From the NCBI GenBank assembly GCA_016165875.1, contig JABBOT010000006.1:2805647-2869646 (forward strand): a DNA stretch of 64,000 nt, in the 5' to 3' direction. Shown one piece after another: positions 1-11,957 of this stretch. Below the pieces are notes generated by a model. It did no database searches, had not been told where the DNA came from, and worked only from the letters and a program-made list of their open reading frames with translations. How positions within the stretch are numbered: the stretch's first letter is position 1; every line of letters begins with the position of its first letter. The DNA comes from Acanthopleura granulata. Lineage: Eukaryota; Mollusca; Polyplacophora; Chitonida; Chitonidae. The position numbers were made by a program, and so were the translations under genes.

Positions 1-91
1 AAAATCTTAGGTATATGTGACAGGGCGACAGTAGCTACTGCACATTATGCAATGTTTATATGCATCTAACAATTATTTCCATTTTTTGTAG

Positions 92-1335
92 CGGAAAATG
101 TGTCAGCCAGACACAGTTGGTTAGCGTTCTCGCCGTGTGGTAAGTTTAATCCCATTTTCCCACATTAAATCTATGTAAAATTTGCAAGTTAACGAAGTAT
201 CTTTATAGATATTCCGAGATAAAGTATGAGCACGTGGCTAGCCCACGAAATATGAACACGCAATCAGGCAAAACGTGGTCTGTGCGTTGGGCTATTCGCT
301 GTGTAGGATAAACAGCAAATGTTAGAATGTTAACCAGAAACTTGGTTAGATCGGTGCGTGATATTCTTGTTGGCTGGGTAAGCGATTAACTTTACATATA
401 ATTTTTCACGGATTTAACGTTACTAGGTGTACTTTTATGTTAACGCATTTCATGATTACATTAATGTAATAATGCGCTGGTATACAGATGTCAAGCGCCA
501 TAATATGCTAGGATAAGGTAAAGTAGGTGTGCATTTGTTGTGAAATACAAAGTATGTAAGTGCATGCATTTTCTGGTTGTACACTGTAAAAGTATTTCTC
601 GCCATACTAAGAAATGTGTTCCCATTCAGATGATTATTTCAAGTATTTACTTTTTAAACACTTACTCTTATTTTGTGTTACGGTAACAGTATGTCATTTG
701 TTCTACTGTTTGTAGGTGGCCTGTGTCCTGCTACACGTCGTAACAGGATGAGCACCGTTGTGACCCTCAGGCACCTTGAGGTAATTTTGTGAACATTTGT
801 AATTCTGGGAAATGACCATTGTAGTCACATTATACGGTGGCAATGTGTTACATTAAGGAGATTTATGCATATGTTTTGTAAAATTAGTATTTGTCGTTAC
901 AATTCGAAAAGTTGTTGTTGCAGTATTACATTTAAAGAATGCCAAGTAGTCGTGATACTTAAGTTTAAACACCAGCCTGATTGACATTTCGAAGTTCGAA
1001 TAAACATAAAGTTGCATTTTAATGTTTTGCATATTGCATTTAAGTAGCATATATTTGAAGTCATGCGCTGCTGTGTATATCCATGGCCAAAGTACTTACC
1101 ATGTAGTTGTCAGGTTATATTATGATACATACTCACCTCGGAACCTCATAATGTTAATTGCATATGTGCAAGTGATAATTACTTGTAGTACTTGGATATA
1201 TACAGTAACTACCGCTGTTAGGGTTATTGTGTTTACAATAATGATCATAGTCGTACAATTTTAGTCCTTCTGATTATCTAATTACAGCAGATCATACCCC
1301 CAAAAAATAAATCATCCGTTAAACCCGTTGTCTGA
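92..1335 (+). CDS. Candidate 3' exons of an unidentified gene
   Basis: Three short segments look like exons. Segment 92-139 follows a T-rich tract and TAG and ends at GTAAGT. Segment 716-780 follows a pyrimidine-rich tract ending TGTAG and ends at GTAATT. Segment 1288-1335 follows ATTACAG and runs into TGA at 1333-1335. Phases agree throughout (92-139 ends in phase 1, 716-780 starts in phase 1 and ends in phase 0, 1288 starts in phase 0), giving about 53 residues that include SWLAFSPCGGLCPATRRNR. The W..SPC..C..R spacing faintly recalls a thrombospondin type 1 repeat, but too little is present to call it. The intervening 140-715 and 781-1287 would be introns and hold nothing else recognisable. 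This could be chance, because all three exons are short. Evidence is splice grammar only. Confidence 0.27.
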
Positions 1336-1465
1336 GGGATCCTAGATTGCTCCACCGTTAATCTAACGGATTAATCCGTTCCAGGTATAACGACTTATCC
1401 CGTTCGTGACGACGAATTAATCTGTAATCAGGAATGGGTTAATCCGTTAGATCGAAGTAAAAGCA
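1300..1465. repeat. AT-rich inverted repeats around TTAATCCGTTAGAT-like words
   Basis: Several direct and inverted occurrences of the word TAATCCGTTA and its complement occur within 160 bases, for example near 1315, 1365 and 1440. This looks like a small palindromic, MITE-like remnant. It overlaps the last candidate exon of the preceding entry, which weakens that exon call. Confidence 0.4.
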
Positions 1466-1525
1466 ATTCGACAATAATGGGCTTAACGGAAGACTTTTTG
1501 CAGGACATATGTATACATATGTATA

Positions 1526-1735
1526 TTCATAGGGTAATATACGGAAATTTAAATTTTCGACAGATCAAATGTAAGCATCAATAACAAGTCTTGTACATGG
1601 TCAGCGTAGCCAAATTTCACGGTCCTTCTCTTCATAGGGTAATATACGGAAATTTAAATTTTCGACAGATCAAATGTAAGCATCAATGACAAGTCTTGTA
1701 CATGGTCAGCGTTGCCGAGTTTCACGGTCCTTCCC
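1526..1735. repeat. 105-bp tandem duplication
   Basis: Two adjacent copies (1526-1630 and 1631-1735) both begin TTCATAGGGTAATATACGG and end in a TTCACGGTCCTTC-like stretch. They differ at only a few positions by eye, so the duplication is fairly recent. No open frame. Confidence 0.92.
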
Positions 1736-1912
1736 TTCTTAGTTTTCAAAATATGAGCGAGTAAGTCAATGTAAAATGCATATATCAAGATATAACTGTA
1801 TAGTGTAACTCATACAGACGGCTAGACATGCAAACGAGCAACCCGGAATAGACAGGTAGACTGGCAGTCATTGTGGCCTGTGAGTTTGTGCCCTGGAAGT
1901 ATGGGCCAAGGT

Positions 1913-2110
1913 ACTCTCTAAAAACTACTGCGTATGAGTAGTCTACGTCAAAAATGCACATCCCCAAAACTTTTATGTACCAGCAGTACACAATTCGTGT
2001 AATTATTCACAAATACGTGTGCATCAGTTATGCGCAATTTCTGCACCATTGAGACACACGCATTGTGGGTGTACAACTTTGTACAGTTGTTTTCCCCACT
2101 GTATGACAAA
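1913..2110. mobile_element. MITE-like element, same family as 38.4-38.9 kb
   Basis: It starts ACTCTCTAAAAACTACTG and continues with ATGCACATCC and GTACCAGCAGTACA, in the same order as the element at 38375-38945. The right end is degraded and lacks the clean terminal inverted repeat seen in that copy. Non-coding. Confidence 0.6.
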
Positions 2111-2249
2111 ATAACATATTTTGAGGCAACGTAATGATAGAAAAATTTATACTCCTCCATTTTCTAGGTTTCAAGATACGCAAAAAAAAAAAATACCAAC
2201 CCATCGAGGGACACAAATACATGCACATGATCACGGACATCGATTTAAT

Positions 2250-2760
2250 AGACCAAACATAGGCACCGGCCTCTTAGCCAAGTAAAAACATGGCCCTTCC
2301 GCTACGCTACAACGCCATGGGAAGGTCTGATTGAACACTAATAGCGCAAACTCGCTCACCTGCCGTCCGGCTTTCACACGACCACTTAGGCTCTGCTTTC
2401 ATGTTGCATTTCATTAGGTAGGATGCTTTGGTTCCCCTACAATTATCGACCCCTGACGCCAACTGTTAAGTCATAATAAACTCGAGCAAATTATATCTCT
2501 CTCGGTACACACCAGGGTTCGCCATTGTTTGATAAAGTTAAGCATCCCGATCTAGGGTTCCTTAAATTTTATCCTAGGAACTTATGCTCAGCTATTTAAC
2601 GTCACCCTTCGCAGCCATTGTTGCAAACAAATGCGAAATACTTCAGGTGTTTATTATTGCCCCTCTTAGTGTTCAATGGGACCTTCCATGGCGATGTAGC
2701 GTAGTGGAGGGGCCATGTGGTTACTTGGCTAACCGGCCTCCGGCTCTCTTCCTACTGAAT
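2250..2760. mobile_element. Inverted-repeat (fold-back) element
   Basis: Bases 2255-2340 read in reverse complement as bases 2661-2755 (shared words TTAGTGTTCAAT, TTGTAGCGTAG, GGGCCATGT, ACTTGGCTAA). The enclosed part (about 2345-2640) appears inverted relative to the related copy at 24870-25120, so the interior was flipped between the arms in one copy. No transposase frame is visible; a non-autonomous element is inferred. Confidence 0.6.
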
Positions 2761-3885
2761 AAAACTTGTGAGTTTCATGGTCTTCCTCTAATTAGTTTTC
2801 GGTTAATACACGAGTATTATGACTGATCCACTGACACGTGCAAACTGGAGCATTTATGGGTCAATCTGACACACCAAACACAACATCTCGAATAGTCACT
2901 ATAATCAGTGAATGAATGAATGAATGAATGATTTTGGCTTAACTCCACATTGGCAATATCTCAGCCATATCGTGGCGATTAATCAGTGAACGTTTCATGA
3001 TTCGCATCACAGGCCAGACTTGAACTGACAGCGACTGCATTGGTGAGAGGCTCCTTTTACACATTGTGGCACTCAGCCACGACGCGGCCACAAACACATG
3101 CATACACACAGGTTTGTTTAGGATTATAACTTGCGGGTGAAATTTCTTTGAAGTATTTAATGAACAGCCATATAACTGTGCATGCCCTAGAAACTTTTGT
3201 CAGGGATACAACTGGCTTAGCCTGTATTCTGCCTATAACTAAATTAAGCCTTATACTTGCACGAAACATACACCGAGTAGTTCAGCGCGCTGGCCAGCGA
3301 GAATTCACGATAGAGGTATTCAAGCGGACGAAGAGACGAGCACACACAAGCCCATCGTACATGACGCAAAAGATTTATGATACTCATGGTTTCAGATTAC
3401 GAGGAAGGACCCGTGATTAAGTAAAGCGAATCAAATGTAGGTCCACGTGCTTACGCCATGCATCATTTCTAAACGTGGACAAAGAAACGATATACTCGTG
3501 CGACAGATTGAATTTTAGTCTGACGGAATAATGTGTAGAGGTCTATCTCAAGTGTCTTGATAAAAGTCCCCGCTCTCCCGCTCTCTTTAGGTAACTAACT
3601 TTACAAGGTTAACACGGCAAGTGCGGAGCATAGTAGCCTTGTAACGCGTTTGTTGGCTTAGAGCATGTAAAACTTTGGTAAAAGACACAGGGTGCGAGAG
3701 AAAATATTTAGTAATACATGTATATAAAGCCGAGACAGTAGATAAAGCTACTAGTCTTTTTGTGTGTGTACGACCCAATTCTTCTAATTTTTGGGACAGG
3801 TATCAGTGGTGCTGAAAGCAAAAAATTATCTTTCTCTCCCAGTTGTTCGGCAAAGTAAAGATATAGATATGTTGTTCATTGCAGG
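2530..3885. repeat. Left copy of a dispersed duplicated block
   Basis: From the words AGCATCCCGATCTAGGG to GTTGTTCATT this stretch is collinear with 24596-26253 in the same orientation, including CTGGCCAGCGAGAATTCAC and the GGGACAGGTATCAGTGGTG segment near 3793. No gene is recognisable; open frames here are not preserved between the two copies. Confidence 0.85.
2913..2990 (-). mobile_element. Short SINE-tail insertion with 10-bp target duplication
   Basis: A TGAA-repeat tract and TTTTGGCTTAACTCCACATTGG-like tail are flanked by AATCAGTGAA at 2903-2912 and 2981-2990. The paralogous block at 25.36 kb lacks the insert and has a single copy of the site, so insertion followed the block duplication. 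Confidence 0.7.
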
Positions 3886-3969
3886 GATCTTTAGAATTCT
3901 TACACAGTGTACCTACGTAAGCCCACTGAATGTTGTTAAAGTTATGACTCCTATGTGTCCTCACACAGT

Positions 3970-4232
3970 ATTTGATTTATTTATTTATTTGATTAGTGTT
4001 TTACGCCACACTCAAGGATATTTCACTTATACGATTTCAGCATTATGGTAACAGGGCGGAGCGCGGGGGGAAATCCATGACCATCCGGAGTTTGCTGACA
4101 GACCTTCCCACATGCGCCCAGAGAGGAAGCCAGCATGAGCTGAACTTGAGCTCACAGACAACCCATTGGTGGGAGACTTCCTGGGTCACTGCGCCGCGAT
4201 AGCGCGCTAACCGACTGAGCCACAGTGCCCCT
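3970..4232 (-). mobile_element. tRNA-derived SINE, full length, family 1
   Basis: In reverse complement it has a tRNA-like head (GTGGCTCAGTCGGTTAGCGC, A-box like; GTGAGCTCAAG, B-box like), a conserved body (CATAATGCTG..TATAAGTGAAATAT) and a CAAATAAATAAATAAATC tail. The same family recurs more than twenty times in the window. Its body could belong to a conserved-domain group such as MetaSINEs, but this was not compared. Confidence 0.88.
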
Positions 4233-4654
4233 CCCCCCATCCCACCCCTCGCACAGAAGACTTGCCGCTTGAATGTGTACTACTCATGTTGACAGTCTCG
4301 ATAAAACACCTCTGAGACCATTCCAGCTTCGGATACACACGCATACAAAATAATCCCGCGTCAGACAAAATCCTCTGCATTTTACTGGATAATAATGGTC
4401 ACGTGGGAGGCGTGTATCTGAAGCCTGCAGGAGAGGCGACATCTGTCTGGTATCTTTAATAACGGTATGGACCTCCTCGTGACGTAACACTACACACATA
4501 CATACATAAATTGGTTTACATGGCGACTCCATTTCATGGAATGATTTGCGCCAAGGCAATAGGATGTGTTTCAGGGATTTAGGCTGCTCTAATCAACCAT
4601 AGGCAATTCACAGAGAGCTACTTCCACAATGGGGTAGCCTAAAATCTGTGGATC

Positions 4655-7600
4655 CTACATAAATAATTCCCCACGGCTTTGAAAACCAAACCTACATTCC
4701 GGTGGACAGAGCACAGTCCTCAGAGTTGGGCCAATAATTCCCACGTCTTCAAGATCAGAAAAAAGGATTCGTCTCTGAGCAGTGTACTGCGGACACACGA
4801 GTAAAACATGGATGGTCTCCTCAGCCTGACAAACATCACACAGACCTGAATCTCTTGCCTTGAATCTTTTTAAGTAGCTATTAACTGGGAGGTGTCCTGA
4901 GCAAAGTTGGAAGCACAAGATTTCTGCTTTTCTGTTTAAAAAAAGGAAAATGGGAGGCTGTTGTGAAATTTGACAACAGGGTTAAATGAGTGATAAAAAC
5001 GACCCTTTTCTGAGGCGTCCCAGTTAGTTTGCCATAGTTTAAATGACAATGACTTTACTTCATTTAGGGCCTCGAATATGGTCAGTTTGATATTAGAGGT
5101 GACATCACGCAGCCTTAGGGCTCGTTTGGCTAGTCTACCTGCTCGTTCATTACCGGGCACCCCAGAATGCCCAGCAATCCAAGCGAAGCAAATGTCAAGA
5201 CCAGTAAAGAATAGAGATGACGATAGAAAAACTACTTCGAACAGGACAGGGTAGCATTTTGTCCACTTAAATGACGTCATTGACTTTAAAGCACTAAGAG
5301 AATCTGTGAATATAACAGCTCTTAATGGTCTTACATCCAAAAGAAAGAGTAGAGCATTCAGAATTGCATAGAGTTCTGCTGAATATACAGACAGGTTATC
5401 CGACAATCTAAGAACTTTTTCATATCGCAATTCTGGTACGCAAACCGAAGCCCCAACCTTATCAGTAGCAGGGCACTTAGAGGCATCGGTATAAATTTGC
5501 ATGTATGCAGACCAATTGTTGCTTACATATTCGTTAGAAATCACAGAAATATGATGAGGACTGTCTAATTTCTGGACCTGAGATTGCAGGTCCATGTACA
5601 CAGATGGTGGTTGGTCCTTCCATGGGGGAGATGGCGGGACACATTCCTTCTGCAAATGTCCAATATTGACCCCAGCACTCTGCAAAATATCCTGGGTGAG
5701 AACATTGAAAGGCTGTGACTTTTTGTTCGCATTATAGAGAGAATCATAACAAGATGGTTAAAACACTGAACTGGCTGAATTATGTAGAGAGCTTTCTAAC
5801 TTCATCCCAAATTTTGCTGTGTGCAGTTTGCGTGGACCTGAAGAACATTTAAAGGAGTTGTTTTCATCGCTCCGGTGCAAATTCGTAACCTTGTACACTG
5901 GATAGAGTCAAGTCTAGATTTTAAAGTATCGCAGGCCGAATCAGAAGTTTCACATCCATAATGGAGCCTGGATCGGATTAACGACCTATATATTAAGAGT
6001 AAGGATTTATAATCAGCTCGGCAGCTTTTCCCAGATATAGATCTCATCAAATTAAGCACTTTTTGCATTTGAGAACAACATTATCAATGTGTTTGCTCCA
6101 GATCAATTTGGTGTCAATAGTGACACCTAAGTAGCGGAAGGATGAAGACAGCTTTATGTTGGTGTTACCGAGCTTAAGTGATATGTGTGGCAAAATCCTC
6201 CTTTTCGTGAACACAACCGCCTTTGACTTCAAACACGAAAAACCGAACCCCCAAAGCTTTCTCCATCGTGTTATTGTGTCTAGAGCCTGCTGGATGTGCC
6301 ACTTTGCAGCGTTCAGATCCTGGCACTGGAACCAAAGAACTTTGTCGTCTGCGAAAAGAGTACAAGGGATCATTGGATGAAGGGCAATTATAGCAATGTT
6401 GAAAAGAGTGGGAGATATTACACTACCCTGAGGTGTACCATTCTCAATATTCACTGGGTTTAAGTAGGTCTTGCCAATTCGAACTCGTATAACTCTCTCA
6501 GACAAAAAGCCTTTCACCCATCCGAGCATTTTACCTCCGATACCAATATTCTGCATCTTGATGAGTAACGCTTTTCTCCATATCATGTCGTATGCCTTCT
6601 CTATATCCAAGAACACAGCCAAGACAGATTCTCTGTTTAAAAATGACTTTTGGATAGTGGACTCTAAATGCACTAAATGGTCTGATGTGCTGCGCTTATT
6701 TCTAAACCCACTCTGCACGTCTGAAAGTATATTATTTTTAGTTAGAAACCACACAAGTCTGGAGTTTACCATGGCCATAGTTATCACAGTAGCCGTTTTC
6801 CAGCACCCGGTGAGACTCATTCTTGACCAAATAGTGTTGTAAAACAATAACATAATTTTAAGGCATTCATCAGGTAGGTTTTTTTAACATAGAGTAATAT
6901 ACCCAGTCCTCCCCTGGTGTGGAGTCTTTTTTCCCATTCAGAGCTTGCTTGAGTTCCAAGAGAGAAAATTCGTCATTAATGGCCAGGTCATCGAACAAAA
7001 TATTATAAAAACTATGGAGTAGCTCTTGTTGTTCTTTGTGTTTGATAAAATCAGAATCAAACTTGCTAGAACTTGAAACATGAGCAAACTTTTCCGCTAG
7101 TAGATTACACTTATCAAAGTCACTAACACAAGATGAGTTATCGGATATCAAGGTAGGAATATTATTAGTCTTCTTAGCACCACTCACTGCATTTACCTGG
7201 GCCCATACCCTCTTTAGTGGTGTTGAACTAGTAATGCCAGAGCAGTACTTTCGCCAATAGGCTTTCTGGGCTTGCTTGATTGTACGCTGCGCAATAGCCT
7301 TACATTTCCGATAAAAAACGATATCGTTAATCAGACGGGTGTGAGACCCTATGTTCTTAGCTCTCTTACGCTGACGTATGGCATCAGCACACTCTGTGGT
7401 CCACCAAGGAACTGGGGGCTTCGACCAGACCGCCCCTGAAGACTTCGGGATGGAGACACTGGCTGCAGAGTTGATAGCGCCTATAATGTTGTCAGTAAAT
7501 TGATCAATGTTATCAGAAACAACAGATTCATGTAATGACGACAAGCATTCATTGGCATAGGTATATCAATCAGCTCTTCGTATTTTCCATATAGGTTGGT

Positions 7601-8339
7601 TATCTAGATCATTTTAGTGTGGTGATACGGCAAATGTAGCAACCACAAGGTAGTGATCACTTCCATTAGGTGAATCGTAGTCCACATACCATGAAAAACC
7701 AGGACATAACTCGTTAGAACGCAAAGTCAAATCAATAGCAGATAACTTGCCCGAGCGGACGTCGAGTCTTGTTCCACATCCGTCCTTCAACATAATTAGA
7801 TCATTGTCTTCAATGAAGTCTTCAACTACAGAACCATTGGCATCAGTTGATGAGCTACCCCACAACACACTATGTGCATTAAAATCACCACAGATTATTT
7901 TAGGACCCTTAGCAGTCGATACAATGGCACTGAGCTCAGAAATATCTAGTCTATTACAAGTGTTCTATAGGTTTACTACATTCACAACCCGTCCCTCTGT
8001 AAGGAAAATTTGAAATCCCTGGATTTCAATACTGCGAAAGTCTGGGAAGCAAATTTCCGTGAATGAAATACCATTTTTCATCAACATAGCTAGCCCACCT
8101 CTGGTTATGCCAGTTCTGTCAGTTCTTTTCATGACTTATCCTGGGAATGTAGGGTTATACATAGGTTTAAGAAATGTTTCTTGGAGACAAACTACATCAG
8201 GCTCAACATTAAGATCAGCTAAGAAAACTTTGAATTCTTGCCCATGAGCAAACAAAGACTGAATGTTTTGATGCAATATACAGAAAGCTATCGTGAGAAA
8301 TATAAACATAGGGATTTTTAGATTTCTTGTATAATCCAT
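4655..8339 (-). pseudogene. LINE ORF2: endonuclease, reverse transcriptase, RNase H (broken)
   Basis: This is the replication polyprotein of the element. The endonuclease starts at 8339 (HQNIQSLF, then VVCLQETFLKP) and ends with the GSDHYLVV signature near 7640. It stays in one frame from 8339 to 6870 but is cut by stops at 8136-8138, near 7965 and at about 7614. The RT (6853-6047) shows GTPQGSVISPTLFN and a FADD catalytic box (LFADDK). RNase H (5685-4936) keeps YTDAS, SAELYAI and FTDSLSAL; the last acidic position is in an atypical GNERAGRLAK. A C-terminal CDVC..H..C finger lies at 4918-4655. Frame changes fall near 6860, 6050, 5750 and 4930. The element is old and cannot make a full protein. 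Confidence 0.88.
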
Positions 8340-8735
8340 TATTTACCGGCGGTTTTCCTTTGCTTCAGCAGGGCCACAAGCTCTGAGGGAACAGAAGTCT
8401 CACTTCCAAGATGGCGACGAGCACAGTCAGCGATGAAACTGATAACTTCCGAGTTCTTTGGAACCATAGCACAATGAAATAAAATTTCTGTTATCATTGC
8501 CACAACATTCGCGAAGGGTAACATTGGAACAGTAGTCCGTCTGAATAGCCATGTCATTTTCAGTGTGTACGCCAATAGAATTAGTTTGTCTGGTTTTAGG
8601 GACAGATGGTTTCGGGTGTGACACATGCTCAAGGCCTCTAATTTTAATATATGCCTCTTTCGGTAAAGAAACCTGGATTTCCAAAGATGTTACACTTTCT
8701 CCAACACCATATATGACAACCTTACATGACGACAT
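8339..8735 (-). pseudogene. LINE ORF1 remnant
   Basis: This is the C-terminal part of the first ORF of the retrotransposon. It reads MSSCKVVIYGVGESV in one frame, changes frame near residue 75, and ends VALLKQRKTAGK-stop. The stop TAA shares bases with the ATG of ORF2 (TAATG at 8337-8341), an arrangement typical of termination-reinitiation between the two ORFs of non-LTR elements. No gag-type zinc knuckle remains visible, so the assignment rests on position and the overlap. The 5' part is missing or unrecognisable. Confidence 0.6.
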
Positions 8736-8760
8736 GAGAAGAATCAGCTAACCTCACAGA

Positions 8761-9350
8761 ACAATAGATCATTTATGCTACAAAATCACTATAGACCATA
8801 TACAATCACGCTAACCTACTTAACCATATACATTTACTTTGAAAATTACACAGATTTTTAGTCAGATACAAGCAGCTGGAATGCAACAACAACATAAGCT
8901 CAGCTTGCAAGTTGAAAAACACGTCCATGACGTAACATTTATGCCTCACCCAGTATGAAAATTACCCACCTCGTATGGTTTCGTATCCTGTCACTCAATA
9001 ATCGTGTAATTGATAATATCTGCCTGTCGAAACCCTTCGATATGTACAGCCCTCCCGTATAGAAAGGAACACTTTCTAGGTAGATATAGCACAACATGTA
9101 GTGAGAAGATGGGGTGAGGATCCTTATTACTAAACGCAGTTCTACCTGACAGTGGAGATAAAGTTCTCTGTTGTTGGTAAATACTCTTCTTTTGCAAGAA
9201 GTGAAGAGCAAATCTGCATGGGTCATTGGGGATCCCGGTAATCTACAATAGGAAGCAAAGGGAAGCAAAACTGACAAAGCAGCATTGTCCTCTACACCAT
9301 CTGTGATGGTTTATTTTTAGTTGCTACTTTTTGTGCTGCTTTTTGAGTTT
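8761..9350. other. No recognisable feature
   Basis: Between the LINE and a SINE; short open frames only, none with a recognisable motif or supported by splice signals. Confidence 0.5.
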
Positions 9351-9354
9351 CGGT

Positions 9355-9650
9355 TAGGGCGTCCGCCTCGGGGTCAGGAGATCCGGAATGACTCCCTGGT
9401 CAAGCAGTACCAACGACTTTAAAAATGGCACTTGTTGATGCCTAACTAATGAAAATTCGCAATAAGCCCAACTCATGTTGGTTTCCTTTCCGTGGGTGAC
9501 AAGGTCTTCCAGCAAATCACGGTTTGTTGTGGGATTCCGCCGAACTCTACCCGCTTTCCTCAAACCATTATGCTGGCGTATAAGTGAAATGTCTTTGAGC
9601 ATGGCGTAAAACATGTCCCAATCAAATAAGTCAAATAAATATAGAGCTGG
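9355..9650 (+). mobile_element. SINE with a different head and the family-1 tail
   Basis: The 3' part (TTATGCTGGCGTATAAGTGAAAT, then TGGCGTAAAACAT and an AAATAAATA tail) is family 1. The 5' part (GGTTAGGGCGTCCGCCTCGG, then GTCAGGAGATCC) is another tRNA-like head. About 70 unrelated bases separate them. Either a distinct subfamily sharing the body, or a SINE-in-SINE composite. Confidence 0.65.
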
Positions 9651-11077
9651 TTGTCAGAGTCAGATAGTCTTAAGCAACAAACTTTTGTCAAATAAATAAA
9701 TAATACCACTGAAGATATGTATGGAGTTTTCAATGGGCGATGTCCATGCATTCAGTGTTTTCTTCACTGTTTCCTTTGTCCCTGTTTGAATAGTTCTGCC
9801 AAGCGGAAGTAACGTCAAGTGCATGGTCTGAAAGTCCCATAGTAGGCAATGCTGCTTATTTTGTCTTGTTTTACAATTTTGACAGCCTTTAGCTTCGTGA
9901 ATCAAGCTGACAACACCCTGGCCAGAAGGTGGTATGTTATATGTATAACAAGTATTCTTCCTTTTTCACATAGGCTCAAGAACATGTCAGTTATATCACA
10001 ACGGTCGCGTTTATCATTGTACTACGCCAGAAAATTGACAAACCGTCTGATTCCAAGCTGCAGCCAATCAAAAGGCACAGGAGTCGTGTCTGCGACGTCA
10101 TTGGTTAAAGTGAACTTCCGGCTGACACCATTAAGGTATGTAAGCATAAATAATACCCACGTACCAAGAAGAACAACAGAAGGCATGGAAAAGATCTTAT
10201 TTCCAATCGATTTTTAAAACGATGTCCTTATTAAATGACAAATGATGGAACTTCAAGCACAAAGAGATGTAGTAAGTTGTTATTAAGTCATAAACCAATA
10301 GTTCTAAAAATATTTCACAGACTGATTATACCCAAAATATTCATATGTAAAAAATATCACTTTTAAAATTCAATTATAATAACATCAATAAATAATAATC
10401 AGTTAAGGAAAACTACACCCTTTGGCTTTCATATAGACTCCGCCGTATGTAACATTGACACATTAGTGGACATCATAATATCTTCTTTTAATTTATCTGA
10501 AAATACAAAAATAAAAAATATATATATAGAGACACGGCTTTAGAGTAAGGATACGAGTGTTAGTAATAAGCTAAGGGAGATAATCAGTACGTTGTATAAA
10601 ACACCTTTGTCAATAAAGGTAGCGATAACCTTAGGTCTGCAGATTGTGGAGAATTTGACATTTGAAGACATTTGTTGTTAAAGATAGTAATGTTAATACA
10701 CGAAAAATTCTATGTGCTGTTTATACGAGATGTACAATAATGTATATTTATTAAGTTTCTCAAAGGTGTTTTCTGTCAAAATGAATTCTCAATTGATCGG
10801 ATGAAGTAATAATTTCTCCACTTCTGTTCAATAACGTGCATTATGACGAAAAAGGAAAGAGAAAAACTGTACTTTCATTAACTGGATGATAAAATTTGAA
10901 ATTCAAATGAACATCAAAGTTTGAATCAGAAAATACATGATATCTTCAAATAATTTTGTGCCTGTAATTCACATGGTTACTCCTTAATTCGACCGTGATT
11001 GGATGAATATAAAAACGTTTTGTACAAAGACACTGATTAGTGTTTATTTGTTGCTTTCCAATTAGTCTAACTGACTT
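9651..11077. other. AT-rich intergenic stretch
   Basis: Nothing recognisable on either strand. From 10240 the sequence is strongly AT-rich with no long frame. Confidence 0.5.
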
Positions 11078-11265
11078 TTGGTGTTTTACGCCGTACTCAA
11101 CAATTATTTACTTGTACGACGGTGGCCAGCTATATGGTGGGAGGAAACCGGACAGATCCTAGGCGAAACTCACGGCCACCGGCAGGTTGCTGGGGGTTTG
11201 TCCCACTTAAATCCGGAGAGAAAACCAGCATGAAATGGATTTGAACTCACAGCCACTGAAGCGAT
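11078..11265 (-). mobile_element. Family-1 SINE, head truncated
   Basis: GTGTTTTACGCCGTACTCAA at the left is the reverse complement of the family tail. GGTGGGAGGAAACCGGACAG and GAACTCACAGCCACTG follow; the tRNA head is missing. Confidence 0.8.
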
Positions 11266-11475
11266 TTTGTGATACGTTCAGACTCAGCACGTGCTGATTT
11301 CACAACAAACCTCTGCCAGCACGACACCCTGCACGGCAGCTGTACGGTATACAGTAAGTGGTTTATTCTATAAACACTTATGCATGAGATATTAAACAAT
11401 TCGAGATTGTATTATTATAATATAGACCTATATACATGTCTTAGACACTTATATTTAACACTTAAATATATGTGT

Positions 11476-11754
11476 GGGCGAGGAATTGGGCTCCGTGGCT
11501 CAGTCGGTTAGCGCGCTAGCGCAGCGCAATGACCTAGACGCCTCCCACCAATGCAGCGGCTGTGAGTTCAAGCCCAGCTCATGTTGGCTTCCTCTCAAGC
11601 CGTACGTGAGAAGGTTCACCAGCAACCTGCGGATGGTTTCCGCCGGGCTCTGAGCGGTTTCCTCCCACCATAATGCTGTCCGCCGTCGTACAAGTGAAAT
11701 ATTCTTCAGTAAAACACCAATCAAATAGATAGATAAATAAATAAATATATGTGT
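11476..11754 (+). mobile_element. Full-length family-1 SINE with 13-bp target-site duplication
   Basis: It is flanked by TAAATATATGTGT at 11463-11475 and 11742-11754. The head GGGCTCCGTGGCTCAGTCGG, the A- and B-box-like segments, the body and the tail are all present. It lies just 3' of the copy-A Ig gene (minus strand). Confidence 0.9.
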
Positions 11755-11957
11755 TTATTTATTAAACATGCTTATCTGAAGATTAATCACCCATTAAACG
11801 CGTCGGGCGTTGGTCAGTTTACAGGGTAGGGCATCACACAGAATCCACAATGTGCATTGAAGCCGATGCGCGGTATCACAACTTTTAAATGTGTGCTTTA
11901 ATGACACCTTGCGGCCACAGTACCCTGCACCTTTTCAAACAGTATATACCGCACGAT

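Larger units (their letters stand above)
4640..8760 (-). mobile_element. Degenerate non-LTR retrotransposon (LINE) with APE endonuclease, RT and RNase H
   Basis: A near-complete coding span on the minus strand contains an ORF1 remnant, then endonuclease, reverse transcriptase, RNase H and a Cys/His-rich C-terminus in the usual order. RNase H restricts it to I-superfamily-like clades (I, Nimb, R1, LOA or Tad types); which clade was not tested. It is inactivated by at least three in-frame stops and several frame changes. No poly(A) tail or target-site duplication could be fixed, so the outer ends are approximate. The two reading frames are described separately. Confidence 0.88.

Noticed and set aside
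4043..4202. tRNA gene suggested by GGTTAGCGCG-like sequence
   Set aside because: The stems do not pair and the sequence continues into a shared SINE body and tail; it is a tRNA-derived SINE head. The same holds for the other SINE heads.
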